NCBI GenBank assembly: GCA_010405405.1
Contig: MU004241.1
Span: 372,001-436,000 of the forward strand
DNA length: 64,000 bases
Direction of reading: 5' to 3'
Source of the DNA: Microthyrium microscopicum
Lineage: Eukaryota > Ascomycota > Dothideomycetes > Microthyriales > Microthyriaceae
Shown: one piece after another, positions 36,060 through 46,456 of the stretch
Layout: each line of letters begins with the position of its first letter
Numbering within the stretch: the stretch's first letter is position 1
Position numbers and translations under genes: made by a program
The notes under the pieces: generated by a model
The model's input: the letters and a program-made list of their open reading frames with translations, nothing else
What the model was told of the DNA's origin: nothing
Databases searched by the model: none

Positions 36060-38413
36060 TGTGATAGAATGTGGAATGCGCCACAAAAGTGTATCTCCTG
36101 GTTGGCGGCGAAGAAATTATGTTCGTGAGATGTAGTCTACATGACCTTTACGCTGCGTTCATACAGAGCTACAGACACAAAGATGCTAGTTAAACTAATA
36201 GCCATGGTAGTTACGGCGGAGGAAAGGAGAAATTCAAGAGTCACTGAGACTTGGAGAAGGTTTAAAACGGTCATGTTCTTGTGTGAAGGAGGCAACTTTG
36301 GCCGATATTCTCGAGTGAAGTTGCCAGCCTTTTCCATTGACCGCTGGAAGATGCATGACTTGCAGAGAATTCAGCCACTAAGATCTCCTCATTCGAGTAG
36401 AGCTCGATAGACTAATACTGCCTAAGGTTCCTTATGTGTGCTTAAGCCGGGGAGACGTGGTTGTTAGCCAATGTACTGGGCTCAAAAGCCGAAAAGAGAT
36501 TCTCTCGTTTACTTCAAGTACAGAGTGGGTATTGGCGACGGCAAGAGTAAGCGAATGCACCCTGCATGTGCATCAAAACCCACGAGCTTGGTCTGCATTA
36601 ACACGCAAAGAATTTGCCATATGTGAGCAGTCGCAATTGAGGGCGGGCAGTTCTAGCTTTGCCTCGTTTCTCGTTGTCATTATTTGTGAGTACGCAGTTA
36701 TTGAAAGTAGTATTGCTGTGGTAATTCGCATTACCGTATTAGCATCAACATCTAAACAGGTCTTTTCTTGCTTATTCCTGAACTGGGTGAGGATAATTGA
36801 GTGATTGGTTGGTATTGATCAAATTCGGGACAGGGTTCTGTAAGGCATAATGATTGGTTTGTTGCTTACATCAGATTCCTGTGCCGTCTAAGCGATTGCA
36901 AGCTTGGAGTATTTTATGGCAGAAAGGCTGTTGTAGAGGACATAGTAGATAAAGGCGAGATAGTCAGAAGAAATCTTGACATGGAGTACGGAGTAGTACA
37001 GTATAAGTTGATTTGTTATGGGCTTGATTGATAGAGTACTTCTAGAAGATTGGTTAGATCAGAGGGCGGGTAAAATCATTCTACCAGTCCAGTCTAATCA
37101 AACTGATATAGCGATCCGGAATATTCTACCGTACTCTATAACTTCAACTTGGTAGGGGGAACAGCCCACAGCACCTGCAGGTGGCGGAAAGACAAAATGA
37201 TGAGTGCCATCAGGCTGAAAATAACTGGACAAAATTAAATGCCACGTTCTCAATGCTCAGCAACCATAACATTCACCATGGGCAAATGATAGATACCTAT
37301 GTATCATCATGGTAGGACCCTTGTTTGATCTGAAGCTACAGTTCACGTTTCTTGACCGACTAGTTGACATCTGCTTCAATTTGAAAGATAATACTCCGTG
37401 TCACGCAGCAAGTGAATCTTTCCTGGGGGCATAGCCATACAATCGCAATTTTAGGACACTTTGGAGTACTTGAAGAATTGATCAAATATATATTAGCCAG
37501 AACCAAACTTGTAGAAGGGATTTGTTCTAATTTCTCAGACCTGTCTTGGTTATAAGATGAGCAATTTGGGCGTTGTGAAAATAGTTCTTGTCGGGGTAGC
37601 TCGGCATATTCCGGAGTGATACTGAGACCTGACAATTGACACAGAACACGAAGCCGCAGCTACATGATGTTGATGGAAAGACCAAGTTGACGAAATTGGC
37701 CCCGCTCACTTTCTTCATAGAGCTGAAATTCGTCATGAAGCTGGCTGGTGTGGCTTCACAAAGTGGACATTGAAGTGGGATTGCAAGTCCATGCGTCGAG
37801 CCACAATCGTTTCATCCAGCTTGGAGTTTTGGAGTGTTGAAATCCTACACTCTTGAAAGTTGGAGCAGCCAAAACTCAGAACATGTACATTGCACTGTAC
37901 TGCCAGGTCCTACAAGAATGAAGTAATTTGGTATTTCAAGAACTAACAACTCTCAAGCGCGAATATCAAAGCAATCCAAATCTTGCAGATAAATCCACGT
38001 TTAGAGTGTGCGCCTACTGTTGAGAGCAACCAAGACAGCTAAGATGTGTTTGATTATGCTCCTTTTAGATGCTTGGATCAATCTTGAAATTAGCCAAAAT
38101 TCTTGGTTTGAGACCCTGCAAAGAAGCCATCATATCACATTCGCGCCCAAAAAGTGCAAATTGTTGGGATTACCCACTTCCCAAGGAGGAAGAGTACTAT
38201 CAAAGTGCCACTACGCCCCCCAATGAACATATCACCAACTCGTCCCGACTGTTGGTTCGGTTTCCTTAAGAATGGATTCTTTCCACTGCGTTCTAGAGTC
38301 CAATCTCGTTGTTCCTTTCACATCTCTTGTTTTCTAACATTTACGGTTTTTGCCGTCTCACATTCTTTTATTTACTACCACATTCGTTTCATTCCCTTCG
38401 ACAGGCATCGAAG
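36060..38413. other. Long intergenic region, no supported gene
   Basis: About 2.35 kb between the divergent MBL-like and Ser/Thr-rich genes. Several open frames of 65-122 codons exist (longest 36436-36804, +), but they overlap stops in related frames, lack domains and start from mixed codons. It is best read as a large bidirectional promoter region with unassigned DNA. Confidence 0.5.
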
Positions 38414-39943
38414 ATGAAGTTCCAGGCAGTCATAGTTATACTGGCTTCAGCACTTGCTGTTAAAGCTCATAAGCATTCTTCTCGAGGTAGAGAAAACAAC
38501 TGGAATATCACTTCCTCACAAAGCAGTGTTACCAAACCCAGCACTTCCAGTGGTCATGATGTTATACCAACCTCACATACTCTTGAAGCCAGCCCCAGTC
38601 AGGTTTATAACAGCACATCATCACTTCCAGAGAATGTTATTTCGACTAGTTCTGCGTCAGAGACGCAACTTTCGTCGATCTTGAGCTCACCCATACAATC
38701 GGGTGTGGTCACATCGTCTCAGACCTTTGCCTCTTCAGCCAATTCATCTGAAACTTCGTCCCAGATAACTTCCAGCAAAACTTCGTCCACTTTGAGCAGT
38801 TCGCAGGCGACTTTAACCAGCTCCGAAGTTTCATCCAGCTCCCTGATGCAGTCGACAACTATCAGCCTTACCTTAACAACATCGAGCCCAGTACCCTCTA
38901 TCTCAGCAAGTTCTTCCCTATCCTCCGCGACATCTTCCTCTACAAGGAGTTCTTCGAGCTATTACTCCACGGTTTCGGCCTCAGTTTCGATCAGCACTAG
39001 CTCGTTGGCTGTTCTTCCAGCGTTTACGACATCTTCAAATGTGTCATCCACGATTTCATACTCATCATACAGCAAACCTGCCACATCATCCTCTTATGAC
39101 GCATCCACGATCTCATTGACATCGTCTCAAACATCGACCTCATCCGTTCAGTTGCTTTCGTCCAGCTCATCAGCCAACTTATCGTCTACTGTTTCCTCCT
39201 CCAGCAAGTCTACCTCAATAGCTTCTTACAACGCAACTACCTCTTTGGTCTCGTTCCCTTCGGCATCAAGCTCAGTCACTGTGTTACCCAATGCTTCTAC
39301 TTCCAATTCATCGTCCTCGACTCCATCATCCACCGAACCGAGCTCGACAGTTTTCTACAAAGCAATCACCTCGTCTGTGCCAGCAATGCAAACCTCAAGC
39401 AGCTTGACTGTTTTACCCACCTCCACCCCCTCCTCAAATTTTTCCATCTCGGCCTTGAGTTCATCTTCTACTACTGCGTCTTATAACGTCACGTCTACTC
39501 AAACAAGCACTAGTAGCGCGTCGTTCAGCCCTGCTTCCACTACTACCTACAGCCAGACAGGGTCTACTGTTCTCTCCTACAACAGCTCAACTGCCTCAAC
39601 AAACAGCTCTTCCATGGCTGTGAGCAGTTCTTCGATAGCCCCTACGACGATCATCTCAACTTTGACGTTGTCCAGCTCCACTACCTCCGCTTCGCCTTCT
39701 TCCAGCAAGTCGGGCAAACCTTCCCACACAGTAAATGGACACCATACAAAGAAGCCTCATCACCATCATATTGCCTCCACTCTGGCGACTCGGACGAAAA
39801 CATGGGCAGCTGAGCCCACCAAGTCTGGCCAAGGCAGCCAGGGCAATAGCATGAAGGGCGATGAAGAATCCGCCACGAAGTTGTTGGAGACACTGTTTAG
39901 CCCAGGTATATGGGACAAGCTGAAGAAAGCTCTTGGACTGTAG
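38414..39943 (+). CDS. Secreted Ser/Thr-rich protein, low complexity
   Basis: Single exon, 509 aa. The ATG at 38414 is preferred because MKFQAVIVILASALAVKAHK is a clear signal peptide; the frame is open upstream to 38309. The bulk (residues about 25-430) is dominated by Ser and Thr, with scattered N-x-S/T sites and imperfect repeats such as ASYNATTS and SSSVTVLPNAST, implying dense O-glycosylation and a cell-wall or extracellular location. The C-terminus differs: a His/Lys patch (HHTKKPHHHH), then a charged end with a short amphipathic helix (LFSPGIWDKLKKALGL). There is no hydrophobic tail, so no GPI anchor is expected. It looks mucin-like. I do not recognise a family and no enzyme function is suggested. 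Confidence 0.8.
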   Translation: MKFQAVIVILASALAVKAHKHSSRGRENNWNITSSQSSVTKPSTSSGHDVIPTSHTLEASPSQVYNSTSSLPENVISTSSASETQLSSILSSPIQSGVVTSSQTFASSANSSETSSQITSSKTSSTLSSSQATLTSSEVSSSSLMQSTTISLTLTTSSPVPSISASSSLSSATSSSTRSSSSYYSTVSASVSISTSSLAVLPAFTTSSNVSSTISYSSYSKPATSSSYDASTISLTSSQTSTSSVQLLSSSSSANLSSTVSSSSKSTSIASYNATTSLVSFPSASSSVTVLPNASTSNSSSSTPSSTEPSSTVFYKAITSSVPAMQTSSSLTVLPTSTPSSNFSISALSSSSTTASYNVTSTQTSTSSASFSPASTTTYSQTGSTVLSYNSSTASTNSSSMAVSSSSIAPTTIISTLTLSSSTTSASPSSSKSGKPSHTVNGHHTKKPHHHHIASTLATRTKTWAAEPTKSGQGSQGNSMKGDEESATKLLETLFSPGIWDKLKKALGL

Positions 39944-40746
39944 AGATATTCCATACCTATTTAGGATCCAGTCACCCTTGATGATATTTCTGGTTTATCA
40001 ATTACCATGTAGAGGTCTTTCAATTTTTACCATGTGCGCGCAAGGAGTCACGACTATGGTCTTCTTATCTTTCTTCCTACTCTGTATCTTATTATCAAGC
40101 TGCCGTAGAGTATCTTGCGAATCCAAGCTCTTGTGGGATACTAAGATTCACCTTCGAAAGAATGTTCCGGGGAACGTTTTTGAAGTTTCGTAAGTAGTAT
40201 CAAGGTCTACCGATCGCAAAAAACTACTATAATATAGTCTTGAGAAAAGATTCGACAGAACTCTGTGTCTGACCAGAACAGCTATCGTGTTGACTACTTG
40301 ATGGTGGCATTTAGAACCAGGAACTGACCTTTGTACTATCAATTTGCCAATTTAAAGCTAGCTCGGTCGAATAGGTTATTAATTGCGAACCGAGAGATCG
40401 TAAAATCTGGGGCAAACCCCAGCAAAGTTGTATATGTGCCAGATGTGATGGATAATTCGCAGATAGATAGTTCTAAGACAGCCTGATTGGTAGGAACTAA
40501 GTTTCTTTTTATATTAAAAGTGAAGCTTAGAGATAGTCTGGCCAATGTGTTGCAGCAGTTCGCGATGAAATGGATATTATCTTGAGCCCTGATATCAATA
40601 TAGCATTACTCAAAAGTGGACTGTAACTACATACTTTGTTTTAACTTCCGTGGATCGATGAATTGCATTCTGAACTTATATAACCTGAGCGGTTGCTATC
40701 TTGGATAGGAGAATCTGCATCAAATTATCTTGTTCTCGCTTTGACC
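39944..40746. other. Intergenic region, nothing recognised
   Basis: About 800 bp, presumably the 3' UTR of the Ser/Thr-rich gene and the promoter of the SURNod19-like gene. Only frames below 90 codons without motifs are present. Confidence 0.5.
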
Positions 40747-42262
40747 ATGAAGACCTCCGTAATTGCCTTTTGGCTCCCTCTGTTGATCGATGGCTCCGTC
40801 ATTCGTCTTGGTAAGTTCAATTTTCCCCCGCGAACTATTCCAACTTTTGCACAAAATGAGTAGTGTTGCTCTCAGATGCTGTGGATACCTGTGTCTGGAC
40901 AGATTCTTTGGTCTATCCAGAGTCGTTTGCGCAATTTGATTCTGCATCGCGATGGAAAAATATGTACACTGATCCCAATACTAACTGCAAATAAGAGCCA
41001 CGCCAGTCAGTGGGGATTCTCGGACAGGGAGGTCCCATGAAGAAAGCTCTAAAGATTGAGCAATTGCCTTCCAAACTGAATGTTACCGACGCCAAGCGCG
41101 TGAGAATTACATATGGACCATATATCATCAAGGGTACCAAGGTGAGTAAACAGATCAGGACAATACGACAGTGACTGCAGAAGTAGGGAAATCTAAGAAT
41201 GCAGACACTGCGATTTGCGTATCAGCCGGGGATTCAGTGCTAACATTGGCTAGACTGCCAAAGGATTAGGAAATGCACGTTCGATGGACTCGGGTGGCAC
41301 GTCCTTTGCCAATGGCGTAGATACCGACTTTCCACGCGACATCACTATCCTAAAAGCATACACGGATGTCCAGAACAAAGCCGGCAAGCGCATGGAGCTC
41401 AAAGATGGGATATACAATCATCATACAGTATTTTTCGACCTCAATAACCGTCATGCATCGCCTTACACTTGTGCCGCTGGAAAGGTAGGATCTAAAATGG
41501 CGACCGTTCCAGTTTTCGCAGCAGGCGCAACAGAAACCACCGTTCAAGTCTACATGGCGTCTTCCGGCGATGTCAAGAGTGGGTATTACTTGAACAAAAC
41601 AGGCTCCATCACCAACATGATTGATCTGGTTAATTACAATACCGAGGATCAGGAAGTTTACACAATGACCGAACTTGAATACGTTCCAGGCAAACCAGCA
41701 GGATATCATGATGCCTACATGACACTCATCGATCCAGGTATTTGTGGCGGCCCAAGTGGTGCTGCAATTCATGCTCCGAAAGGAGTAAACAAGTTCTCCA
41801 TAAACAGCTCGGATATTCTCATGAACGAACCAGGACACTTTGTGTACACTTCAGGACATATGCACGATGGAGGTGTCAATGTAATTCTCAAGGTCAACGA
41901 TGAGATCAAGTGTGACTCCAAGGCATTGTATGGCGGCGAAGGTCATACTACTGTCGTTGATGGAAAGACCTGGCAGACTATTCGTGAGACGACGTCTTGT
42001 AATCAAGCCATCAAGGTCAAGAAGGGAGACCGCATCTATATGCAAGCGAACTACGACGTGGAGCTTCACCCTTCGTAAGTTTACTGACACTGATGAAAGA
42101 CAATGAATGCTAACAGGCAGCAGGCGTGAAATGGGAGGTGGTCATGGTGGTCATGGTGGAATGAAATGGTTGTCAAGTGCTCAGGCTGGTTCGAGCATGA
42201 TGGATGGAGGGGATGCAGAGCAAATGGCTCTATTTGCCGCGTATTTTTCTCCTGATAACTAG
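40747..42262 (+). CDS. Secreted SURNod19 (stress up-regulated Nod19) domain protein
   Basis: Exon 1 (40747-40810) encodes a signal peptide (MKTSVIAFWLPLLIDGSVIRL). The body lies in exons ending at 41141, 41254-42074 and 42121-42262 (stop 42260-42262). Family landmarks are LGQGGPMKKALKIEQLP, RITYGPYIIKGTK, GIYNHHTVFFD, VYTSGHMHDGGVNVIL and a Gly/His-rich tail (GGGHGGHGG). The second exon start is uncertain. Acceptors at 40994/40995 or 41009/41010 restore frame with exon 1, the latter giving about 385 aa. An earlier acceptor (to 40878) opens a coding-like stretch that runs into TAA at 40992-40994. Conserved His residues suggest metal binding, but the activity of the family is not established. 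Likely extracellular or vacuolar. Confidence 0.8.
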
Positions 42263-42745
42263 TCCTTATTATCATCGAAATGAAAACTTATCGATATGCA
42301 TCCTTGGCAAGATGAAATTGCAGTGACTACTACCATCTTACGAATATGTCGAGACAACACCCCTGTTGCGATATTGAAGTCACTGCCTACTACCAACTAC
42401 AGCGTATATCGCCTTTGTAAGGGCGGAAGTAACCTCAATCCGAGAAATACCAACGCATTGTTCTTTTTTTCTCACAATGAATAGAGCAATCACTAAATTT
42501 TAGCCAACAAGACCAGGCTGAATTGTATAAGGCTGTATGCTTATTAAGCAAGGCTGCATCTCAATCAACATCCCTGCTCATCTCCATGATGCGACAACTT
42601 TTTCTCAACGACCCACCTATTGTTGATCATACATCTCAACAATTCCCAATTTATTTACAGTTCTTTTGACTTGACGTGCTTTTCGACTTGTACACCAGAT
42701 TTCCTCGTGCGATGCAATAACCCTCTTCCAATCAAAACAGCCACA

Positions 42746-43540
42746 ATGACGAGTGGTTCCTCAGGTTCTAACTCGCTTGAACCTCCACCTCTTCCTCCAC
42801 CCGACTTCACACCCATCAGCAACGAAGAATGGGCAAAATCACGCATGCCGCCACTCAAAGGCATAATAGTCGACCCCGAATACCCACCAACTGTAGCCGA
42901 GGCGCGCTCTGCCCTCGCGCATCACGAACGCAGCTTTGACGCGACCACTGACCAGGCGCGCGCCGCAGGCCAGCAACCCTCAGACGCATCCATCGACCCT
43001 TATCGCAAAAGCGGCACCAGTGACATTCTCGGTCGAGCAGCAGCAACGTCCGAGAACGAAAATGCGCTACCTGGAGGAACGCGGCATACCGCTGGCGGAG
43101 ATAAGCTCGCACCCGAAGCTTCAGTTGTAGGGATGCTGAAAAGCATTGGATGGGATGATTTCAAAGGCGTGGTGAACGAGCCATGTTTTCGGCAGGCTTG
43201 GTTGTATGGCCTGCCAGCCGGTGGACTGGTGGGAGGCGCATTGTGGATCTTGGGCAAATCGCGGCGCAAAATATATCAATGGGGGTTTTGGAGTGGCTAT
43301 GGTGTGAGCAATGCGGTTTTCCTGGTGTGTATGAACAGTACACGTACTAGGAAGCGGAATATGGCAGTGGTAAAGGAAACGTGGGAAGAGACGAGACGGG
43401 ACAAGAAGGTGCAATGGGAGAAATACAAAGAGAAGCAACGTACTGATAAGGAGAAGAAAGTGTTAGAAGAGCAAACTAAGACTACTTCGTGGCTATCTTG
43501 GGCGAGCAAAGATGGTAAGCCTAGAGGCAGAGAGGGTTGA
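42746..43540 (+). CDS. COX20-like cytochrome c oxidase assembly protein
   Basis: Single exon, 264 aa from MTSGSSGSNSLEPP; the frame is open upstream but without a good ATG context. The N-terminal 140 residues are Pro-rich and low in order. The conserved part is residues about 140-220: PCFRQAWLYGLPAGGLVGG forms the first membrane segment, WGFWSGYGVSNAVFLVCM the second, followed by basic RTRKRNMAVVKETWEETRR and a charged coiled-coil-like tail. Two closely spaced membrane helices with this motif order match COX20, the inner-mitochondrial-membrane chaperone of the Cox2 subunit. The protein is longer than yeast Cox20 because of the N-terminal extension. It could alternatively be another small mitochondrial membrane protein. 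Confidence 0.7.
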   Translation: MTSGSSGSNSLEPPPLPPPDFTPISNEEWAKSRMPPLKGIIVDPEYPPTVAEARSALAHHERSFDATTDQARAAGQQPSDASIDPYRKSGTSDILGRAAATSENENALPGGTRHTAGGDKLAPEASVVGMLKSIGWDDFKGVVNEPCFRQAWLYGLPAGGLVGGALWILGKSRRKIYQWGFWSGYGVSNAVFLVCMNSTRTRKRNMAVVKETWEETRRDKKVQWEKYKEKQRTDKEKKVLEEQTKTTSWLSWASKDGKPRGREG

Positions 43541-44219
43541 TTGTAAGTCTCACATTCAGGATATACCAGCTACTCACGAGTTTGACAAGCCAAGGTGGAT
43601 TGATTACCATCAGGGCTTTTTGATGCTTTGTACTATAGAAGAAAGATGTTACATACAGTTTGCATATCTCCACTGTCACATATAACGAGATTACTTCCCA
43701 TCATTCTCCAACGACTTATTTGAGACCCTTTTCATAGCCAAAGACAAAATGCAGATCAATTGCATTCTCGATGCTCAGCTTTTGGTCGAAAGGATTCTAA
43801 AGCCAGATGCGTCCTTCAATGAGGTGCACCTCAATTATTGGGACAACATCCTCCACTTGCTATCATATAACTTGGTACGGCTCGAAAGAAATGCGACCAG
43901 TGACTTTCATCATGTGTCTACTACCATGGCCTTTCACAGGTCAATTTGAGCTGAAACAGGTCGACCTCGTTCGTAGAGCGGATATGGACACCTTCGAGAG
44001 CGAACTCGCTTTGTTCTGCTACCTATATATTACCAATGTCTTTGTTTACAGAGCTCCCAATCTTTCACTACGAGGCCCTAGGCTCGTCCCGAGAGCCATA
44101 AAACGGTTCCTCCACTTGGTCTTCGTTCATTACTTGCTCCCACAAAACACCCTACATTCCCCACGATCCTAAGCAGTTCACGTTCCAAAAATCAAAGCGT
44201 CAAATCCGGAATTACGACC
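43541..44219. other. Intergenic region, no supported gene
   Basis: About 680 bp. Overlapping short frames (43749-44172) lack motifs. It probably holds 3' UTR and promoter only. Confidence 0.5.
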
Positions 44220-45503
44220 ATGCCACCACTACAGCGCCTTCTCCGTGGTAACCAGTCTGGAGAATTAGAAGTCATGACTGCTCGCCCGCATCTACAGGAG
44301 AGAGCATTGCTTCTCCGCCTTCCAAATGAGATTCTTATCTCAATCCTCGAGTACGCGACTTGTGGTGAGAAAGGACCGCCATTTCCGTGCGAATGTTGCA
44401 ACAAGTGGGACTACTATCCCGGAGCAGCAGATACAGCTTTGGTTTGTCATAAGTTCTGCGATCTCTCCCGCAAGTTGTCTCATCGACACATGAAGATTTC
44501 TTTCCAGCCAAGTGGCTTCAGTGAACGAATCGGCAACGATGCAATATTCGTCTGGCTAGCGACAAGCCCTGATGTCTGGACCGCCTGTCATACTCTCACT
44601 CTTCTCATAATGCCATGGGAGAAAAAGTCTAAAGCAACGATAGGATACCAGGACTACTTTTCTGAAGGCTTAGAGCCATTGAATCGGATGTTTTCTTCGA
44701 TCACATGTTTGAATGTTATATTCGATGGCAAAGGCTCTGCGTCGGACATGGGCTTTCAATTCATCAAGGAGGTCATCAAATGCATGCCCGATCTCCTTCA
44801 TCTGCAGATGTACGACTTGCCTCATAGTGCGTATCGTGGATTAGCCTCTGTCAGTTCCCTTTTGAAGCACGCGAAGGAACTTGAATACTTTGGACTTCAC
44901 AATCAGCAAGCGATCTTTGATTTCACCCTGCTCGAACGCGCGACTCGAACTCAGCAAAGATCGCTCAGGCGCATTGCTGTACGACCCTTTATTGATGAGG
45001 CGCTGGTAGCGCAGGATTTGGAGGTTGTTGCCCATAGACAGCAAGTGTATATTGGCCTGGAGGTTGCTCATCTATACTTGAATCCCGATCCTGTACGGCA
45101 CCCAGATCCAGCGAGAACAGCGGTGCTCTTCGTAGGCCCCAAAACGCACACCGTGATCTTGGATCTGAGGAAATTCACCTTGTTTGATTTCGGGCGGGAA
45201 ATTCTAGATTGGCTATACACATTCGGAGAAACAGTTGAGAAGTATAGATCACAGCTCAAGAAGATCGTGATAGAGTACTCTCCGCCATGCGAGGATACCC
45301 ATCGTGCCGGACTGCATCTGCCTACGTTTGAACACTGGAGCCGGCAGGGTTACAACTATCCATGGAACACTCTGCTTGGCCTCGCCGAGGAATTTGCTGA
45401 GCATGGCATAGTTCTAGAGTACACAGAATCGTCGATTGATGAAGCCGGATACAACTTCATACTGGGTAGGGCATTCCAACATTTGGTCGAGGAAATACAG
45501 TAG
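44220..45503 (+). CDS. F-box-like protein, first of a tandem paralogous pair
   Basis: Single exon, 427 aa. Residues about 30-90 fit an F-box-like motif: LLLRLPNEILISILEYATC, then a Cys-rich insert (CECCNKWDYYPGA), then ALVCHKFCDLSRKLSHRHM. The remainder is Leu-rich with LRR-like spacing but no clean repeat. A block VGPKTHTVILDLRKFTLFDF is shared almost word for word with the next gene, as is the YYPGA...TALVC region, so the two are duplicates. F-box proteins recruit substrates to SCF ubiquitin ligases. Here only the motif supports that role and the substrate is unknown. Confidence 0.7.
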   Translation: MPPLQRLLRGNQSGELEVMTARPHLQERALLLRLPNEILISILEYATCGEKGPPFPCECCNKWDYYPGAADTALVCHKFCDLSRKLSHRHMKISFQPSGFSERIGNDAIFVWLATSPDVWTACHTLTLLIMPWEKKSKATIGYQDYFSEGLEPLNRMFSSITCLNVIFDGKGSASDMGFQFIKEVIKCMPDLLHLQMYDLPHSAYRGLASVSSLLKHAKELEYFGLHNQQAIFDFTLLERATRTQQRSLRRIAVRPFIDEALVAQDLEVVAHRQQVYIGLEVAHLYLNPDPVRHPDPARTAVLFVGPKTHTVILDLRKFTLFDFGREILDWLYTFGETVEKYRSQLKKIVIEYSPPCEDTHRAGLHLPTFEHWSRQGYNYPWNTLLGLAEEFAEHGIVLEYTESSIDEAGYNFILGRAFQHLVEEIQ

Positions 45504-46456
45504 ATGAGAACGTTCAGCAAGAACTCATATGAATCCCTTTCGACAGTGTTGGACCATGGATTAGAATCATCCTATCCGCACTGTTACTGAATTTATGTAT
45601 TAGGTACCTAGCTCGAAAGACGGTCAGGTAATAATACACTGACAATATCATCAAATTGTACTTTTTTTGGCATTTCGCGATATCTTTAGTGTAAGGCTAC
45701 CGAAAGCGTAAGTGATTCGTGTCTAAATAGATGACGTATACCATAGGGTGGGAAGGGAAGTAATAGAAATCGTTGTGTGAAGCTTTTATGCAGGAGTTGA
45801 CCCTTGGGCTCCTTCTCAAGATTTAATCTATGAGGCCATCATACCACGATAATGAAACCATAATGAGAAGGAAGAAAATGGTGCCAATATGTCGTAGCGT
45901 TTCGTTCCTTTCTGATGACCATTTCTATTACTCCCCTTACGCGCTATGGGAGCCTAGAATGAAGACCTTGTACCAGTTTATCAGAGCCGAAAAGGTTGCT
46001 CAAGTCGATGAAATTGAAGCAGTGGTTTGACAGCCACTAGGTCCCAGACTTTCGAGGTACCTCGTGGCCTAAAATTGCCGATATGTCTCCCATCAGCACT
46101 ATAGAGTCTTCGAGCGACGTAATACCACCAGGCGATATGAGGTCTCTTGTCTATAGTATTGTTCAAATGTTTGTTTGCAGTGTCTCGACACTGAAATTCG
46201 ACTAGCGGTATACAGGTTTCCGTTAATTTGACCTCTGCATATCGTACCATATATCTCTCCCTAGGCTTGCCAAACCATGGTACAAATCTAAAAGGAATCC
46301 AAACAGTCACATGGAGAGATAAAAAGGCCCACTCGTCCTTCAAAAATCTTAATCGATTCCGTCACCTTTGCATAGTCCACTCCCTCGCCCGACCTAATTT
46401 ACAGCAACACTGGATGTCGAGAAATCCTGTATGATCAACCTTCAACTATTATCACA
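45504..46456. other. Spacer between the two F-box-like genes
   Basis: About 950 bp. A 120-codon minus-strand frame (45981-46343) and a 66-codon plus frame overlap each other here. Neither has a domain I know. I leave both unannotated, although the minus frame has protein-like composition. Confidence 0.45.

Noticed and set aside
36436-36804. 122-codon plus-strand frame in the long intergenic region
   Set aside because: No domain and no signal peptide, and surrounding frames are similarly open; likely chance.
43000-43438. Several minus-strand frames opposite the COX20-like gene
   Set aside because: Shadows of a plus-strand exon with two membrane segments in the expected order.
45981-46343. 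120-codon minus-strand frame between the F-box-like genes
   Set aside because: Composition is protein-like, but there is no domain, no intron logic and it overlaps another short frame. Not enough to call a gene.
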